In this document: positions 1-11,822 of the stretch, one piece after another | How positions within the stretch are numbered: position 1 is the stretch's first letter | Layout: the number at the start of each line of letters is the position of its first letter | Assembly (NCBI GenBank): GCA_008973525.1 | Contig: WACJ01000130.1 | Location: 868,001-932,000, forward strand | From: Stenopsyche tienmushanensis | Lineage: Eukaryota; Arthropoda; Insecta; Trichoptera; Stenopsychidae | Direction: 5' to 3' | Length of the DNA: 64,000 nucleotides | Notes under the pieces: generated by a model | What the model was told of the DNA's origin: nothing | The model's input: only the letters and a program-made list of their open reading frames with translations | Database searches by the model: none | Position numbers and translations under genes: made by a program

Positions 1-1448
<1,448 letters not shown>

Positions 1449-1466
1449 GGGGCGCCCGGCCCCTAG

Positions 1467-1952
1467 CATTTAGTCAATCAAACCATAAGACCGTGTGCTG
1501 TTTTTTCTATACCTTCTTATAATGGCAATATTATATCCTCTGATGAACATTGCACAATTTCTAATAATGTAATTCTACTCAATGAAACAAAGAAAATTAA
1601 CTGTAACGCCGAAAAGGATCAAACCAAGAAACAAAAAGATTCGAAAATGCATCAAAATTTCAATAACAAAGCTGCATTTTGTAAACTATCATCGTTTTCG
1701 AATGAAATATCATTTGACGATCATGATGACACCTCTATATCATCTGCGAGGATCAATGTTGAGGCGACTGTACATTCCGATGAACACGGTCGAGATCTTT
1801 TAAATTCCATCTATAAAACATCTTCCGATGTGGCCCCTCTTAATTTAACGCATTTTCCGGTAATTTTTAATGATTTTGAAGATGCCGAAACAAGTTACAT
1901 GAGTGAAGATTTAATACCGTTTGAAACCTTCATTGATATGGGACAATTTTAA
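1467..1952 (+). CDS. Unrecognised coding-like open frame directly behind NSF
   Basis: An uninterrupted frame of 161 sense codons follows only 18 nt behind the NSF stop; the previous in-frame stop is at 1464. The first ATG is at 1647, leaving 101 residues. A possible splice acceptor (ATTTAG) ends at 1473, so the stretch could be a terminal exon. The translation has ordinary protein composition, rich in S, N, D, E and I, and ends acidic and hydrophobic (SEDLIPFETFIDMGQF), unlike a translated AT-rich UTR. I do not recognise it. It could be an alternative last exon, a nested gene, or NSF 3' UTR open by chance. Base composition here is less AT-rich than the DNA beyond 1960, which favours function. 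Confidence 0.45.
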   Translation, partial: HLVNQTIRPCAVFSIPSYNGNIISSDEHCTISNNVILLNETKKINCNAEKDQTKKQKDSKMHQNFNNKAAFCKLSSFSNEISFDDHDDTSISSARINVEATVHSDEHGRDLLNSIYKTSSDVAPLNLTHFPVIFNDFEDAETSYMSEDLIPFETFIDMGQF

Positions 1953-4350
1953 ACTGTTTATCGAAACATCACAATTCATTTCACAACAAGAAGCGGAAAT
2001 TAGTCGAATTAAAACTATAAAGTTATTACCCCGCGTATTGCAAATTTAAATTTATCTCGAGGTATTAAATATCTTAATAATCCAATTAATACGTTCATTA
2101 ATATGAAATATATTTAATAACATAATAATTCCCTATACGATTGATGAAATCAGGTCTGGTGATAAAAATTTAACGATTGGTTTATTTAAAAATCGATAAA
2201 CCATTTTGAATTTAAAAATGCAATTGAGTTCCACAATTTTAATGTTTTAGCCATTTGCTAAATGTTTATAAAGTTTATAAGCATTATGATTGTGGAACAT
2301 ACGATTTTATTCCAGTATGTAATATAAATTTGTTAAATATATATGAGTTTAACTTTAAACTTGGCAGATTCATTCATTGTGGAAAGTCTATTTTTGCCGT
2401 GCAATTTTTACTGCCACTAAATTGATATTTTTTGCTTTATGTCGATTCGCTAAACAAAAATTTTATACAGCAAACTCTCAATTTAATGGACTAAATATAA
2501 TTAATGTATTAAAGGTAATTATTATTGATTCAGAGTCGATGAAAAATTCTTCACGAGATTATTGAAATGTGCAAAATATATAATAGTTCATCAAATTGAC
2601 AGTTTATTATACTGGCAAATTTTTAGAAAATTATTTTTTTTCATCATTAAATATATTTATTGCAAAATATAAACCCTTTTTATTTTGTAGCAGAAAACGG
2701 TCTTATGGTTAAAACATTGAAATAAGCACATGATAGGAAAAAAAACATATTTACTTAGAGTTAAATAGCATTTCGTGTTATTACGCTAATTCATATACTA
2801 AATAATATCTACCATAATTATATGTTATTCACGTTTAAATAGTTCTATAATAAACTGCTTTGAAGTTGAAAAATAAATATGTGTTTTTTCCTAATCTTAT
2901 GCTTTGTTTATGAAGGTTGTTACGTTTGCATTTTTAATAAGTCAAACATATTATTAAAGTAAGCTTTGACATTCTTGAGGCAACAGAGTTTTGTCTTTTC
3001 GATTGCGATATGATTCTTAAAAGATTAAATGTTACGGGGCAGTTGATTGTAAGATATCTATTTATTAAAAAATCATGTATTAATATTGGCACTGTGAAAC
3101 TTGTTTGATTCATTTTGCAAATAGATAAGAGTAGAAAAACGAAAACATATTTTATGTGTTTTTAATCATTCTAAGTCATTAACATTTTATGCAATTAATA
3201 TTAATGTCAATTTTTAATAAATAGTCTTTTGATCTACATGTGAAATAGAAATCATCATCTAGTTATATGGCTTGGCCAATATTTATTACAGTTTATTAAT
3301 ATTTTGAAAAGTTGTTGATATGATGCTATATATTTTTTGTTAATATTTGACTATGTTTTATTGTAATGTGATTTTTGATTCGTAAGCATATCATACTATT
3401 TATGGCCTAATTATTTTTCATATATTAACGGCTTGCACAGTACATCAAATAGTAAGATTATAAATAGTTTCATGCGCGTTTTAATCATCGTGCATCAAAA
3501 ATATATATGAAATATGTTAATTTTTTTGAAATTATAATAATAATTTAAAATGCTTAAAGAATTAAAATTCGCAAATTAAATTAAATAGCGCATTTATTAA
3601 ATAGTCTTAAGGGTTCGATTGAAGGAATAAAGTAAATGGCAAAAAATGCGTTTTGAATTATATTCAATAATAGTCAAATTATCTAATAATTCATGGGCAA
3701 TTAAGAAATACTCTTATGTATCCGTTGAATCAATTAAGAATTTAGTAGAAAAACTAGAAGATCGTTGAATAAACACCATTTTGTTTCAATTGAGCGAATT
3801 CATCGATTCCCGTTATAAAATTCCAATTTAAAAAATTGGCATTTTAAATGTTTCACCGCTTTTATAATAACATATATAAGCTTTTAAAAAATAAAAACCT
3901 ATCAATCGTAAATTTATCCTGTGCTTAAAAAAGGCTGTACAAAATTAAATATATATATGTATGTATTATATAACTTTAATTTGTATATAATAAATCACAG
4001 CAACAAAAAACAACAAATGTAGTGTTAGTTAAAGAATGTTCATAGAAAATATGAATTGTTCCATTTAAGGTAAATAATTTAAATATTTAGTATTAATATT
4101 TTTTTGAACAGTTTATAATTGCTTGGATTGATGTTTTGTAATGTGTGTTTTGTATTTTGACATTTAAACGCATTAATCTCAACCTTTGAATGTTTAAGTT
4201 TAATGGAATCCCTTATTTATTTTTTACGATAACATTCCATGTATTAATTTTTTTATCTATTAATCACCGGTTTTGTTTGCAAGGAAAAATAAATATGTCT
4301 TCCTGAAATATTAGGAAAATCACAAAACGTTGATATTTTAGGTTTAAATA
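1953..4350. other. AT-rich DNA, no gene seen
   Basis: Very AT-rich sequence with homopolymer runs. It probably begins with the 3' UTR of NSF or of the open frame before it; a candidate polyadenylation signal AATAAA lies near 2872. The short open frame at 2377-2565 has no coding character. Confidence 0.5.
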
Positions 4351-4767
4351 TTAGATTGTCCCGTTAGGAATGTCGTTTTTTAAATGAGAGAGTTACATTC
4401 AAACAAAAACATTGTAAATTAATTTCATCGATACAATGTATTCTCCTTTAGTAGATACAACCTTTTCTCATCTGTTTAATTTTTTTTTTTAATTCCGGAA
4501 GAATAAAATTCAACGAGTTTTGATATCGAAAATATTTTTCGATTCCTCATTTCACCTCTTATATATTTATGATTTTTTCCCCTCAATAAACAATGCTGCA
4601 TCGATCTATATAAATAATAATCGGAAAGAGCAAGATCTTGAGAATAAGGATGGATGCGGAATCGTTTGCCGATCAAGTTCCTTTCATTTGTTTTCGGTCA
4701 TCTTCGATTTATGGAGACGCGCATTATCATATTTTGGCCTCTTGGCATTCCTAACGGGATAATCTAA
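4351..4767 (-). mobile_element. Deleted mariner element with intact ends
   Basis: Inverted ends start TTAGATTGTCCCGTTAGGAA on the left and match the reverse complement of the right end (4743-4767) with about one mismatch over 22 bases. Both sides are flanked by TA (4349-4350 and 4768-4769), the mariner target duplication. Inside, on the minus strand, a piece of transposase C terminus is readable (HPYSQDLALSDYYLYRSMQH), matching the HPPYSPDLAPSDYHLFRSMQ region of mariner transposases. At 417 bp it has lost most of the usual 1.3 kb and cannot encode a transposase. Confidence 0.88.
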
Positions 4768-6342
4768 TATAATTTTCATAGTTGGATATGATTATATGTT
4801 AGCTTTTACTAAAGCTATGTCATAAAAATAGCAACGTTACTTCCAATTTTGATGATATTTCTTTGGCGCATATTTGATAGAGTGTTTCTGGGTTTGTCGT
4901 TTTTTTTTTTTAATGCAATTATGATGCAGGTTACAGTTATAAAACCTTCCTTTGCTATTTGCGTGGACTTGATTGGATGTTTAACTGTGATTTAACTAAG
5001 TTAAATAGTCCATCTTCGGGTTCATTTTGATGCTCACCCTTGGTTTAAATCTAAAAATAAAATCTGCCATCATGTAGTGTTTGTAGGTTCCTCTACAAAT
5101 TCATCTTATTTATCTCATCCATAAGCTTAAATCTTTCTCGAATTTATAATAGAGCTTGAAATCTATAAATTTATTATAGAATTAACAGTCCGAAATCCTG
5201 AGGGAGACTATTTGTATAGATCTGTTGAATGCCGAACGTATTTAAAAATAACCGGTCCTTTTGTAAGTTTTAATTTTGATTATTTTACATTTGGCTGTAT
5301 TTATCAATATTAAGTATTTCAGTTCTAAAGTTTTATTGTGATGTTTATCAAAATTATATAAAGTTTATTTTTGCATTATTATATAAGAAAAATACTTTAC
5401 TTTTATAAATTTTTATCTATTGTGATTTTTTGTGTTTTTGTAACTTATTTTAAAATTATACCAGTAACTGAATGTGTGATAAATAGTGATTAAACTCATC
5501 ATTGCATTTTCTTAATAACTGTATTATATTTATTGTTATTCATATAGATATATGTATAATAGAGTCTTTAAGATTTACGTGAGTCATATTTGAATGTTTG
5601 AATTGAAATGGGCATACCTAAACTATACTTAAAGAACATACGTTATATAAAATATTGAAACGAGATAAATATTTTATCTCTACGCAAATCGTTAAGCAAA
5701 CATTCATATATTTGTTTGTATTTTATAATTAACGTGTGAATTATTCAATATTTATATCATGGAATGAAATGCACTTAAAAATGTTGAAAATGTGATGTAA
5801 TTCCATTTTTATATATATATATATTTATTACAAATGTCCTTTTGATAAATTTTTTGGGAAAACGTGCAGATGCTGATCCTTTGAAATGCACTAGCCGATT
5901 GAGAGTTTTAATATGAAAACCAAGTAATTTGTATCGTTTATTAATGCAGTTTTAACAAAAAATGTAGATTCTATTTATTTTCATTATGATAAAATGTGTT
6001 ATTGGTGTGTTTTTTTTATGAATGTAAATATGGAGTCATTGATTTGAGTATCTAATATAGACAATATGCCTATCATTACGTACATATCAAAATCAAACAT
6101 TACGGTTTCGTTGTATTCAGCTTTTTTGCTCTCAACTAGTAGTATAATAGGGCACGTATTTCAGCAATATCTGTATTTTTTCTCAATATGAAATCACAAT
6201 ATCGATGGTATAATGTGAATGTTTTAAAAAGTTGTTGGTATGTAATGCAATGGAAAAATAATGATTTAAGGTTTTCCATCTTAAAGTGATATTGATTTAT
6301 ATTAACCACTTAATACTTATATTCAGATAATAATTAATCTTC
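4768..6342. other. AT-rich intergenic DNA, nothing recognised
   Basis: AT-rich sequence with short runs of T and a TATATATATATA tract near 5815. I see no exons, repeats with clear ends or RNA genes here. Confidence 0.4.
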
Positions 6343-6603
6343 TTAACAATTCTTGTGTAAGAATAACAAATATTTATGTAGAAAGTTTTGTTTATCGTTG
6401 AATTGTAACATGTTATTGAAATAAATATCGGTGTTAATGTAGCAAATTCGTATTTTATTAATATGTAAATTTCCATCTGTTAATGCTTTAACGGACACGT
6501 CTGCATTATGCGTCATTTTTGCTATGTCCTCTACCTTTTCCTTAAATTTCTCAGATCTTTTTTGGCTGAATATCCCAGCATACACTAAGTCTTTGGACGG
6601 GTC
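6343..6603 (-). other. Unrecognised possible exon
   Basis: An open frame of 87 codons starts directly behind a good acceptor (GAATTGCAG followed by CAGAC, minus strand, near 6606). Its first half reads like protein, with charged amphipathic stretches (KDLVYAGIFSQKRSEKFKEK, then VEDIAKMTHNADVSVKALTD). The second half becomes rich in I, N, F and Y and may be intron or UTR. No ATG starts it. I recognise no family and see no clear partner exons. It could be an exon of an otherwise unseen minus-strand gene, a transposon relic, or chance. Confidence 0.25.
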
Positions 6604-6941
6604 TGCTGCAATTCAATTTTGAATTTAAGTTTTAGTCATTGGAACTTATAGCTCAAATGCTTTGTCTTTGAATCAATAGAAAACCATCTTAACTTTGTAT
6701 TCCAATCTGCATTTTTGCATGATAGCAGAATTATCATTTTAAACATATGTAACGCATAAGCGAACTTTTCTTATTTTGTAATCACTTATATATGATTATA
6801 ATTGTACAATGTTCAGCTTAAATATTTCTTTTGTACGCACTAAGGATTCTGAAGTCTCGGCTTTTTCAATGTCTCAAGAATCGAGGCCTTTATTATCTCT
6901 TAATATGTACAGATTTTTTTATAGTAAATATTTATATGTTA

Positions 6942-7690
6942 TCATCATCATCATAGTGCAGCCACAAACAATCCACTGCAGAACTATGGGTCTCTTCAAT
7001 ATCTATTCAGAGGAAGGGGTTACATCCATCTCGTCTGTATCATACATTCGCCTTCTCATTTGCTCGATATTGAAGGTGGTATTACCTCCGAGTTTCATTT
7101 AGAACACTCACCCAGCGGGGCTCCTGAATGTACATATTGACGAACGCTTTCGCGACCGTATCGATAAGGAGTGTGAGAGGTTTGTGAAAACTGAATACGT
7201 TTCTTCGGGACATAGTGGAAAACTACTCTAGATGACCTTTTTGACTCTACTAGAAAGGGCTCTCTGGAGTGCAGAGTCCAGTCCTTCCTTTCCTTGCTAG
7301 GGCGTTGCTGGGTTAGGGTGACGCTTAAATGTATCTCGGATTCGCTCTTACACCAACTGAGGGTGTCTCCCCGTCAAGTGCTTTCCGATTTCAGGTCGAC
7401 CCTCTCAATTTGGCGATTTCAAAACGATATAGAAGTTAACGGAAGACAATGCTGTTGACAATGAAAAGTGAAGTTTTTTCATATGCTTCTCCTCAAGACC
7501 TTCTATTTGATGTTCTTCTTGTTGTTCTGTTCCTAAAGATTCTTGGATCCGAACCCGTAATGTTCATCATGCTGCATATTATTGGGTAGGGTCGACAATG
7601 TAAAAGATAGTGAGTGGCAAGCTAGCCATGATTTGTAAATGTAGCAATGAATAGTAGATAAACTGCGGATCAGCTTGCTGTTACTAGTCA
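6942..7690 (-). mobile_element. RTE-type LINE 3' end with upstream repeat block
   Basis: On the minus strand the unit ends in CTGCACTATGATGATGATG-type sequence, preceded by a motif reading AGACCCATAGTTCTGCAGTGG. This is the layout known for 3' ends of RTE-like non-LTR retrotransposons in insects (a 'cccatag...cagtggac' block, then a TGA/GAT trinucleotide tail). Two further copies are at 16962 and 42518. The block 7509-7690 recurs inverted at 402-590. I see no open reverse-transcriptase frame, so this is a 5'-truncated or non-autonomous copy. Confidence 0.72.
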
Positions 7691-7699
7691 AGTGGCCAA

Positions 7700-8275
7700 T
7701 AGTTAAAATAAATAAAATCATATAAGCATAGTATTTAGGAGTAGTCAAATAGCTTTTAAGTGGTTAGGCCGCAAAAAAGTGTTAGTCAAATTGTATTAGT
7801 CAGGAGTAATTATGTTGCATCTAAGTACATATTCGAACTTAGGGTGTTTAGTGCCGGCCGGGGACAATTAAACAATATTTAATTGGTCAGACCGGAAGCG
7901 AACTGAAAAAATAGACATAGTTGGAACAAACAGGTGAAAGTCAGGTATCAAGTAATATCAAATAGTCAGATCAATATCATAGGATCAAATTGTTCTATAG
8001 TTAAGATTGTAACATGTATGTGTAAATTAAAAGAACCATCTTGTTCTATCTTTCTGAATTATCATTTTCAGAGTCATTTTCTTCACTGTTATGTTCATCT
8101 TTATTGGAACAATTTAAAACTTCTGTTTCTGTTTGATAAGTTTTCTCAAATCAAACATTCTGATGAATTTCGAGAGTTTCAGGAGCATAAGCATTTTAAA
8201 TCAGTCTCGAATTCCAGGAGTTCTTAATTGAAATTCCTAGGAAACAGAATGCCTAGTACGCACTAATACAATTAA
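7700..8275. other. Spacer with a possible decayed acidic ORF
   Basis: On the minus strand between about 8220 and 7990 a broken frame reads S/E/D/N-rich sequence (SNKDEHNSEENDSENDNSER before a stop). Acidic stretches like this occur at the N termini of piggyBac-type transposases, but nothing else supports that here. No intact gene is visible. Confidence 0.25.
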
Positions 8276-9017
8276 CCCCCCTGCCTCTTAATTATTTTCG
8301 TGAAGATGTGTAAAAAATAGTCACCTTTTTTTTCTTTGTATTACAAAAATAATATTATTCCTGATCACATCTGACCCTTCTTTATTAAAATAGATGCATT
8401 TACAATAGACAGCGGCTCTTTAACTTATGTAGTCCGCGGACCCGCTCTTGAGTAAAATTTCTTTTACGGACCTACTCCCATACTCACTTTCACTAGACAT
8501 GTTTTACTAACTAAAGAGTTTACTGGTAAAATAAATGGGTTCAAAGTCACCAATCAAAAATAAATGCCAATTTCACGAGATTTGGCACGAAAGTTACCCC
8601 CAGACGCTCCGGCGCTAGGCCCGTCAACCCTCCAGGATTCAGGTATCCCGGTTCCATGAATTGGCCGTGGTCGCATTCCAATCTCTATTGTTTATAGATA
8701 AGATCGTTTCCAAATGTTTTTGGGCTGCAAAATACACTGCAGTTCGCCGCACACACGCAATGATTTTTTGCTATCATAAAAACACTTCTAACACACAGCT
8801 AACAAATCGGAAATCCACTGAAACCCCTTGAATTTACAACTATTTATTTAATTTAATTAATTTCATTTCATTTTCATCCACCAAGTGTTAGCCCTCCACG
8901 CAAAAGCTTTGTAAACATCGGGTATGTATTTTTATCTTAGCGCGTACATGATACGGGTAAGCGCGCTTAAGCTTAATAACAGCGCGTGTATCATGTATGT
9001 GCGAGGAGGCAGGGGGG
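8276..9017. mobile_element. TTAA-flanked non-autonomous piggyBac-type element
   Basis: TTAA at 8272-8275 and 9018-9021 brackets ends that are perfect inverted repeats over CCCCCCTGCCTC. Near the right end are subterminal inverted repeats, GCGCGTACATGATAC at about 8940 facing GCGCGTGTATCATG near 8981. The arrangement (TTAA duplication, C-rich terminus, inner palindromes) is that of piggyBac-superfamily elements. At 742 bp there is no transposase frame. A hAT-like end is embedded at 8410. Confidence 0.85.
8410..8475 (+). repeat. Solo hAT-like terminus nested in the TTAA element
   Basis: CAGCGGCTCTTTAACTTATG followed by TAGTCCGCGGACCC closely matches the left end of the complete hAT element at 33557. 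No matching right end was found before 9017, so this is a truncated copy or an old insertion with a decayed right terminus. Confidence 0.6.
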
Positions 9018-9618
9018 TTAAAGTCACGATAGAAAACTTAATAGAGGGATAATCTTATATCAAATGTGCCTTTTTAGTGACTTATTGTCCATCATCACAA
9101 ACATGCTTGCAATTTTAGTTTATGTCAATTCCCTTTGTAGTATCGCTGATAAGGTTAAATAAATTCAAAATTTGAATGGTTTTATTTTTATTGATAAAAA
9201 AGTCACAATATAAATAACAGATTAGAAAATTGCAAAAATATTGAAGTATAACTTATACAAAAGCTATTAAAAAAAACCTAACAAAGGAAATTCCAGCTCA
9301 TTTCAAAGTTTAAACTAACATATTATTGATTATAACTAATCAATATATTTTTGTCATTTTTAGAAAATTATGAAAAAAAATGAAATATTCAATGTGGCAG
9401 TAGTGATCAGATTTGTTTGATTTCACAGATTGTTTTCTAATGTATACACTTAGTACACATTGGCATATTACTCACATTAAAATAAAGTTTAGGACATTAG
9501 AAATTCTGGATATACTGTTTTAACATCGGACGATGTTACTGGTTTAATAAATTTCATATTTTACGGTATACAATTAACCTTAAATATATCATATTTAGAT
9601 CTTTAAAATTGATCAAAT

Positions 9619-10317
9619 TTAATTAGCACATTCACATGCATCCACCCAATCATTGTAGACATCTACAGGCTCAGAGAGAACATTTGTAGTAGTTTGGAAA
9701 TCTTCTAAGCATACTCTACATAATATTTTGGCGGTGTTTCGTCCTCTATCCCTAAAAAAATAAAAAACATGATAGATGTTCAACTTTTCCAATAAGCAGT
9801 TGATAAACTGTAAGTATTAACTATATTATAAGTATTAAACAAAGTTTATTATGGAATGGCAAATTAATAGAATCGCAAGTAACAATAAACATGTTTTTAG
9901 CGTATTACAGTGGAACCTCGATAAACCGTTCCCGCATAATACGTTTTCCCGGATGGACCGTTCATTTTTTATAGTCCCGTCAAACTATTATTATTGAAGC
10001 TTTCCCGCATTCACCGTTTCCCGCAATTACCGTTTTTTTTCCAGGGTCCCTTGGAAAACGTAAAATCGAGGTTTCACTGTATAGATACAATTGAACAATT
10101 TCTTTTTCAATAAGTTTATTAACTTTTTCGCTTAAAAGGATAATTGGGTATAAATACTTTAATTAATATACTTTTATGCAGTATATTCAATAAATACATA
10201 CATCTTTACTTCACAAGATTTCTCATGATTACAAAATGGACAATTGAATTGTTGATCTAAGGGCTCGATGGCTTTTCGCTTTTGCGGAGGCTTTCTCTTT
10301 GACTTTCTACGTCCCAT
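9619..10317 (-). CDS. ELOF1: ELOF1/Elf1 transcription elongation factor
   Basis: A small zinc-binding nuclear protein that travels with RNA polymerase II and supports elongation and transcription-coupled repair in its known orthologues. Coding exons are 10317-10202 and 9751-9619 (TAA), joined after AT|G within a methionine codon. The product is 82 residues, against 83 for the human protein. It starts [19 protein letters not shown] and has the four-cysteine zinc motif CPFC (C26, C29) and CRVC (C50, C53). The C terminus [15 protein letters not shown] is family-typical. The start is fixed by the conserved basic N terminus. An acceptor (TTTTCAG) lies 7 nt upstream of the ATG and a matching donor (GGC|GTAAGT) at 11033/11032, so there is a non-coding first exon and a 708 nt intron in the 5' UTR. 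The coding intron contains a pogo-type MITE. Confidence 0.97.
9908..10079 (+). mobile_element. Pogo/Tigger-type MITE in the ELOF1 intron
   Basis: A 172 bp element begins CAGTGGAACCTCGATAAACC and ends with the inverted counterpart GGTTTCACTG, bracketed by TA at 9906-9907 and 10080-10081. The terminal CAGTG(G/A)AACCTCGAT motif and TA duplication are those of the pogo/Tigger branch of Tc1-mariner. A nearly identical copy lies inverted in the FAM32A intron at 22747. It is intronic to ELOF1 and about 120 nt from the 5' splice site. Confidence 0.92.
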
Positions 10318-11032
10318 TTTTTACCTGAAAAGATGAATGCGTTAATAAATTATTATCAATAAATTTACATTATTACAGTATTGATAAATAATAATCAAAA
10401 CGAAAAGAATGAGATGCAACTTAGGATGATTTATTTATATTATGATAGTATTTTTATTTTATTTATCTGGAGTGGTAAATCAACAACGTATTGACAAGTT
10501 AAATGGCTAATTTTGAGCAAGCATAATATACATCTAAAACAATGTTAGAGCGAACCTATGTTTTTGGTGAACCGATTTTAGTATTAGATCCTTTTGAAGT
10601 ATGCAAAATTATACACATACGATACACACATTTTGTATTTTGACATGTAAAGTGTTAACATTTACGATCTGGCTCTATATAAAAATAATTAGCTGACCAA
10701 TACTTTAGATTGTCAGTGCATTGATATTGCATATTGTAGAGATAAAATTCAGGTATTCTTTTTTCAACCGAGTCAATTGAATACATATTCAGAAGTGATT
10801 TAATACAGGAATATGGCTTTTCTTCCTCAACCATTTTACAAAGATCAATATCGTAGGCATTGAATTAAATATTATCATGAATAAATTAAAACTATGAATT
10901 GTCAAACAAGTACTTATCGAAGCATCTGGATGGAACAAAAATAAGATACAGAACTTGAAAATGCTATAGCACAAAAATTAGGCAGGATCTATATGTATTA
11001 TTGGTGCCATTAATAAATAATAACATACTTAC

Positions 11033-11125
11033 GCCAACGGAACGAAACGTTCGACAGCAGCGGCGCGAGAATGAAATTAGACAGACAGTGCTACCAACTC
11101 TGATAATTATTTACAATAAACGAAC
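11033..11125. promoter_or_regulatory. Probable bidirectional promoter and ELOF1 first exon
   Basis: This short stretch is richer in CpG (GGCGCGAGAATG, CGGAACGAAACGTTCG) than the surrounding AT-rich DNA. It lies between the ELOF1 5' splice donor on the minus strand and the ATG of a plus-strand spliced ORF at 11126. It must hold the ELOF1 untranslated first exon, so its start site lies within about 90 bp of the opposite gene's ATG. Exact start sites cannot be read from sequence. Confidence 0.55.
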
Positions 11126-11717
11126 ATGGCAACACGACGTGTGATTGATGAAATCCAACGACAACGAATAAATTTAAGAGACACAGGTAAATTTCTAATA
11201 CATTCATTTGTGTAAAAATAATCAACATTGCTTGACTTGTATTTTAAATTTTAACAATATAAATCGCATTTCTTGCTCATGTGTCATCGATTAGTTATGC
11301 AGCGATTAATGACTCATAATCGACATTCTATTATTAAAATTAGATAAAGCCACTCTTAGTTTTAATGATATTTTCAATGTAATTTATTATCAAGCATAAA
11401 GTTATAATAAGCTCTTTATTTTAGAGATAATTTGAAATACAAGCAAAAATATATTATCGGTTCATTTGAATTTTAAATTAATATATAAATATATCTAAAT
11501 CTCACTGAATTGTTATTATGATTAAAATTGAATATCAACAATTTTATATTATATAAAATAAAATTTGTTTTTTTATTTTTTAAATTATATTTTATCATTA
11601 TGATTAGTAAAATTTAATTGTTAAAAATGAAAAAAATAAGATTATTCTTAAAAAATCGATATTATGTACAATATTTTAGGAGCAAAATATAGCCAGATTA
11701 ATGATTGTTTACAGTAG
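11126..11717 (+). CDS. Small spliced ORF divergent from ELOF1, function unknown
   Basis: ATG at 11126 opens MATRRVIDEIQRQRINLRDT up to a good donor (CACAG|GTAAAT after 11186, phase 1). An acceptor TATTTTAG ends at 11679; joining there continues in frame as GAKYSQINDCLQ before TAG at 11715-11717. That gives a 32-residue, basic, helix-prone peptide. Placement opposite ELOF1 across a shared promoter, plus a matching splice phase, argues that it is transcribed. I do not recognise the sequence. It may be the N-terminal exon of a larger gene using another acceptor, a true micropeptide, or a non-coding promoter transcript. Confidence 0.4.
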
Positions 11718-11822
11718 AGAGGCAGGCCGTTAGTTGGCATTTTAAGACTAATGAGTGAAGCGGGTGTGTCATTTTAGTCAGACCGTTGGGTGTCGTCTCG
11801 TTGAGGTTGTGACACCGAAATA

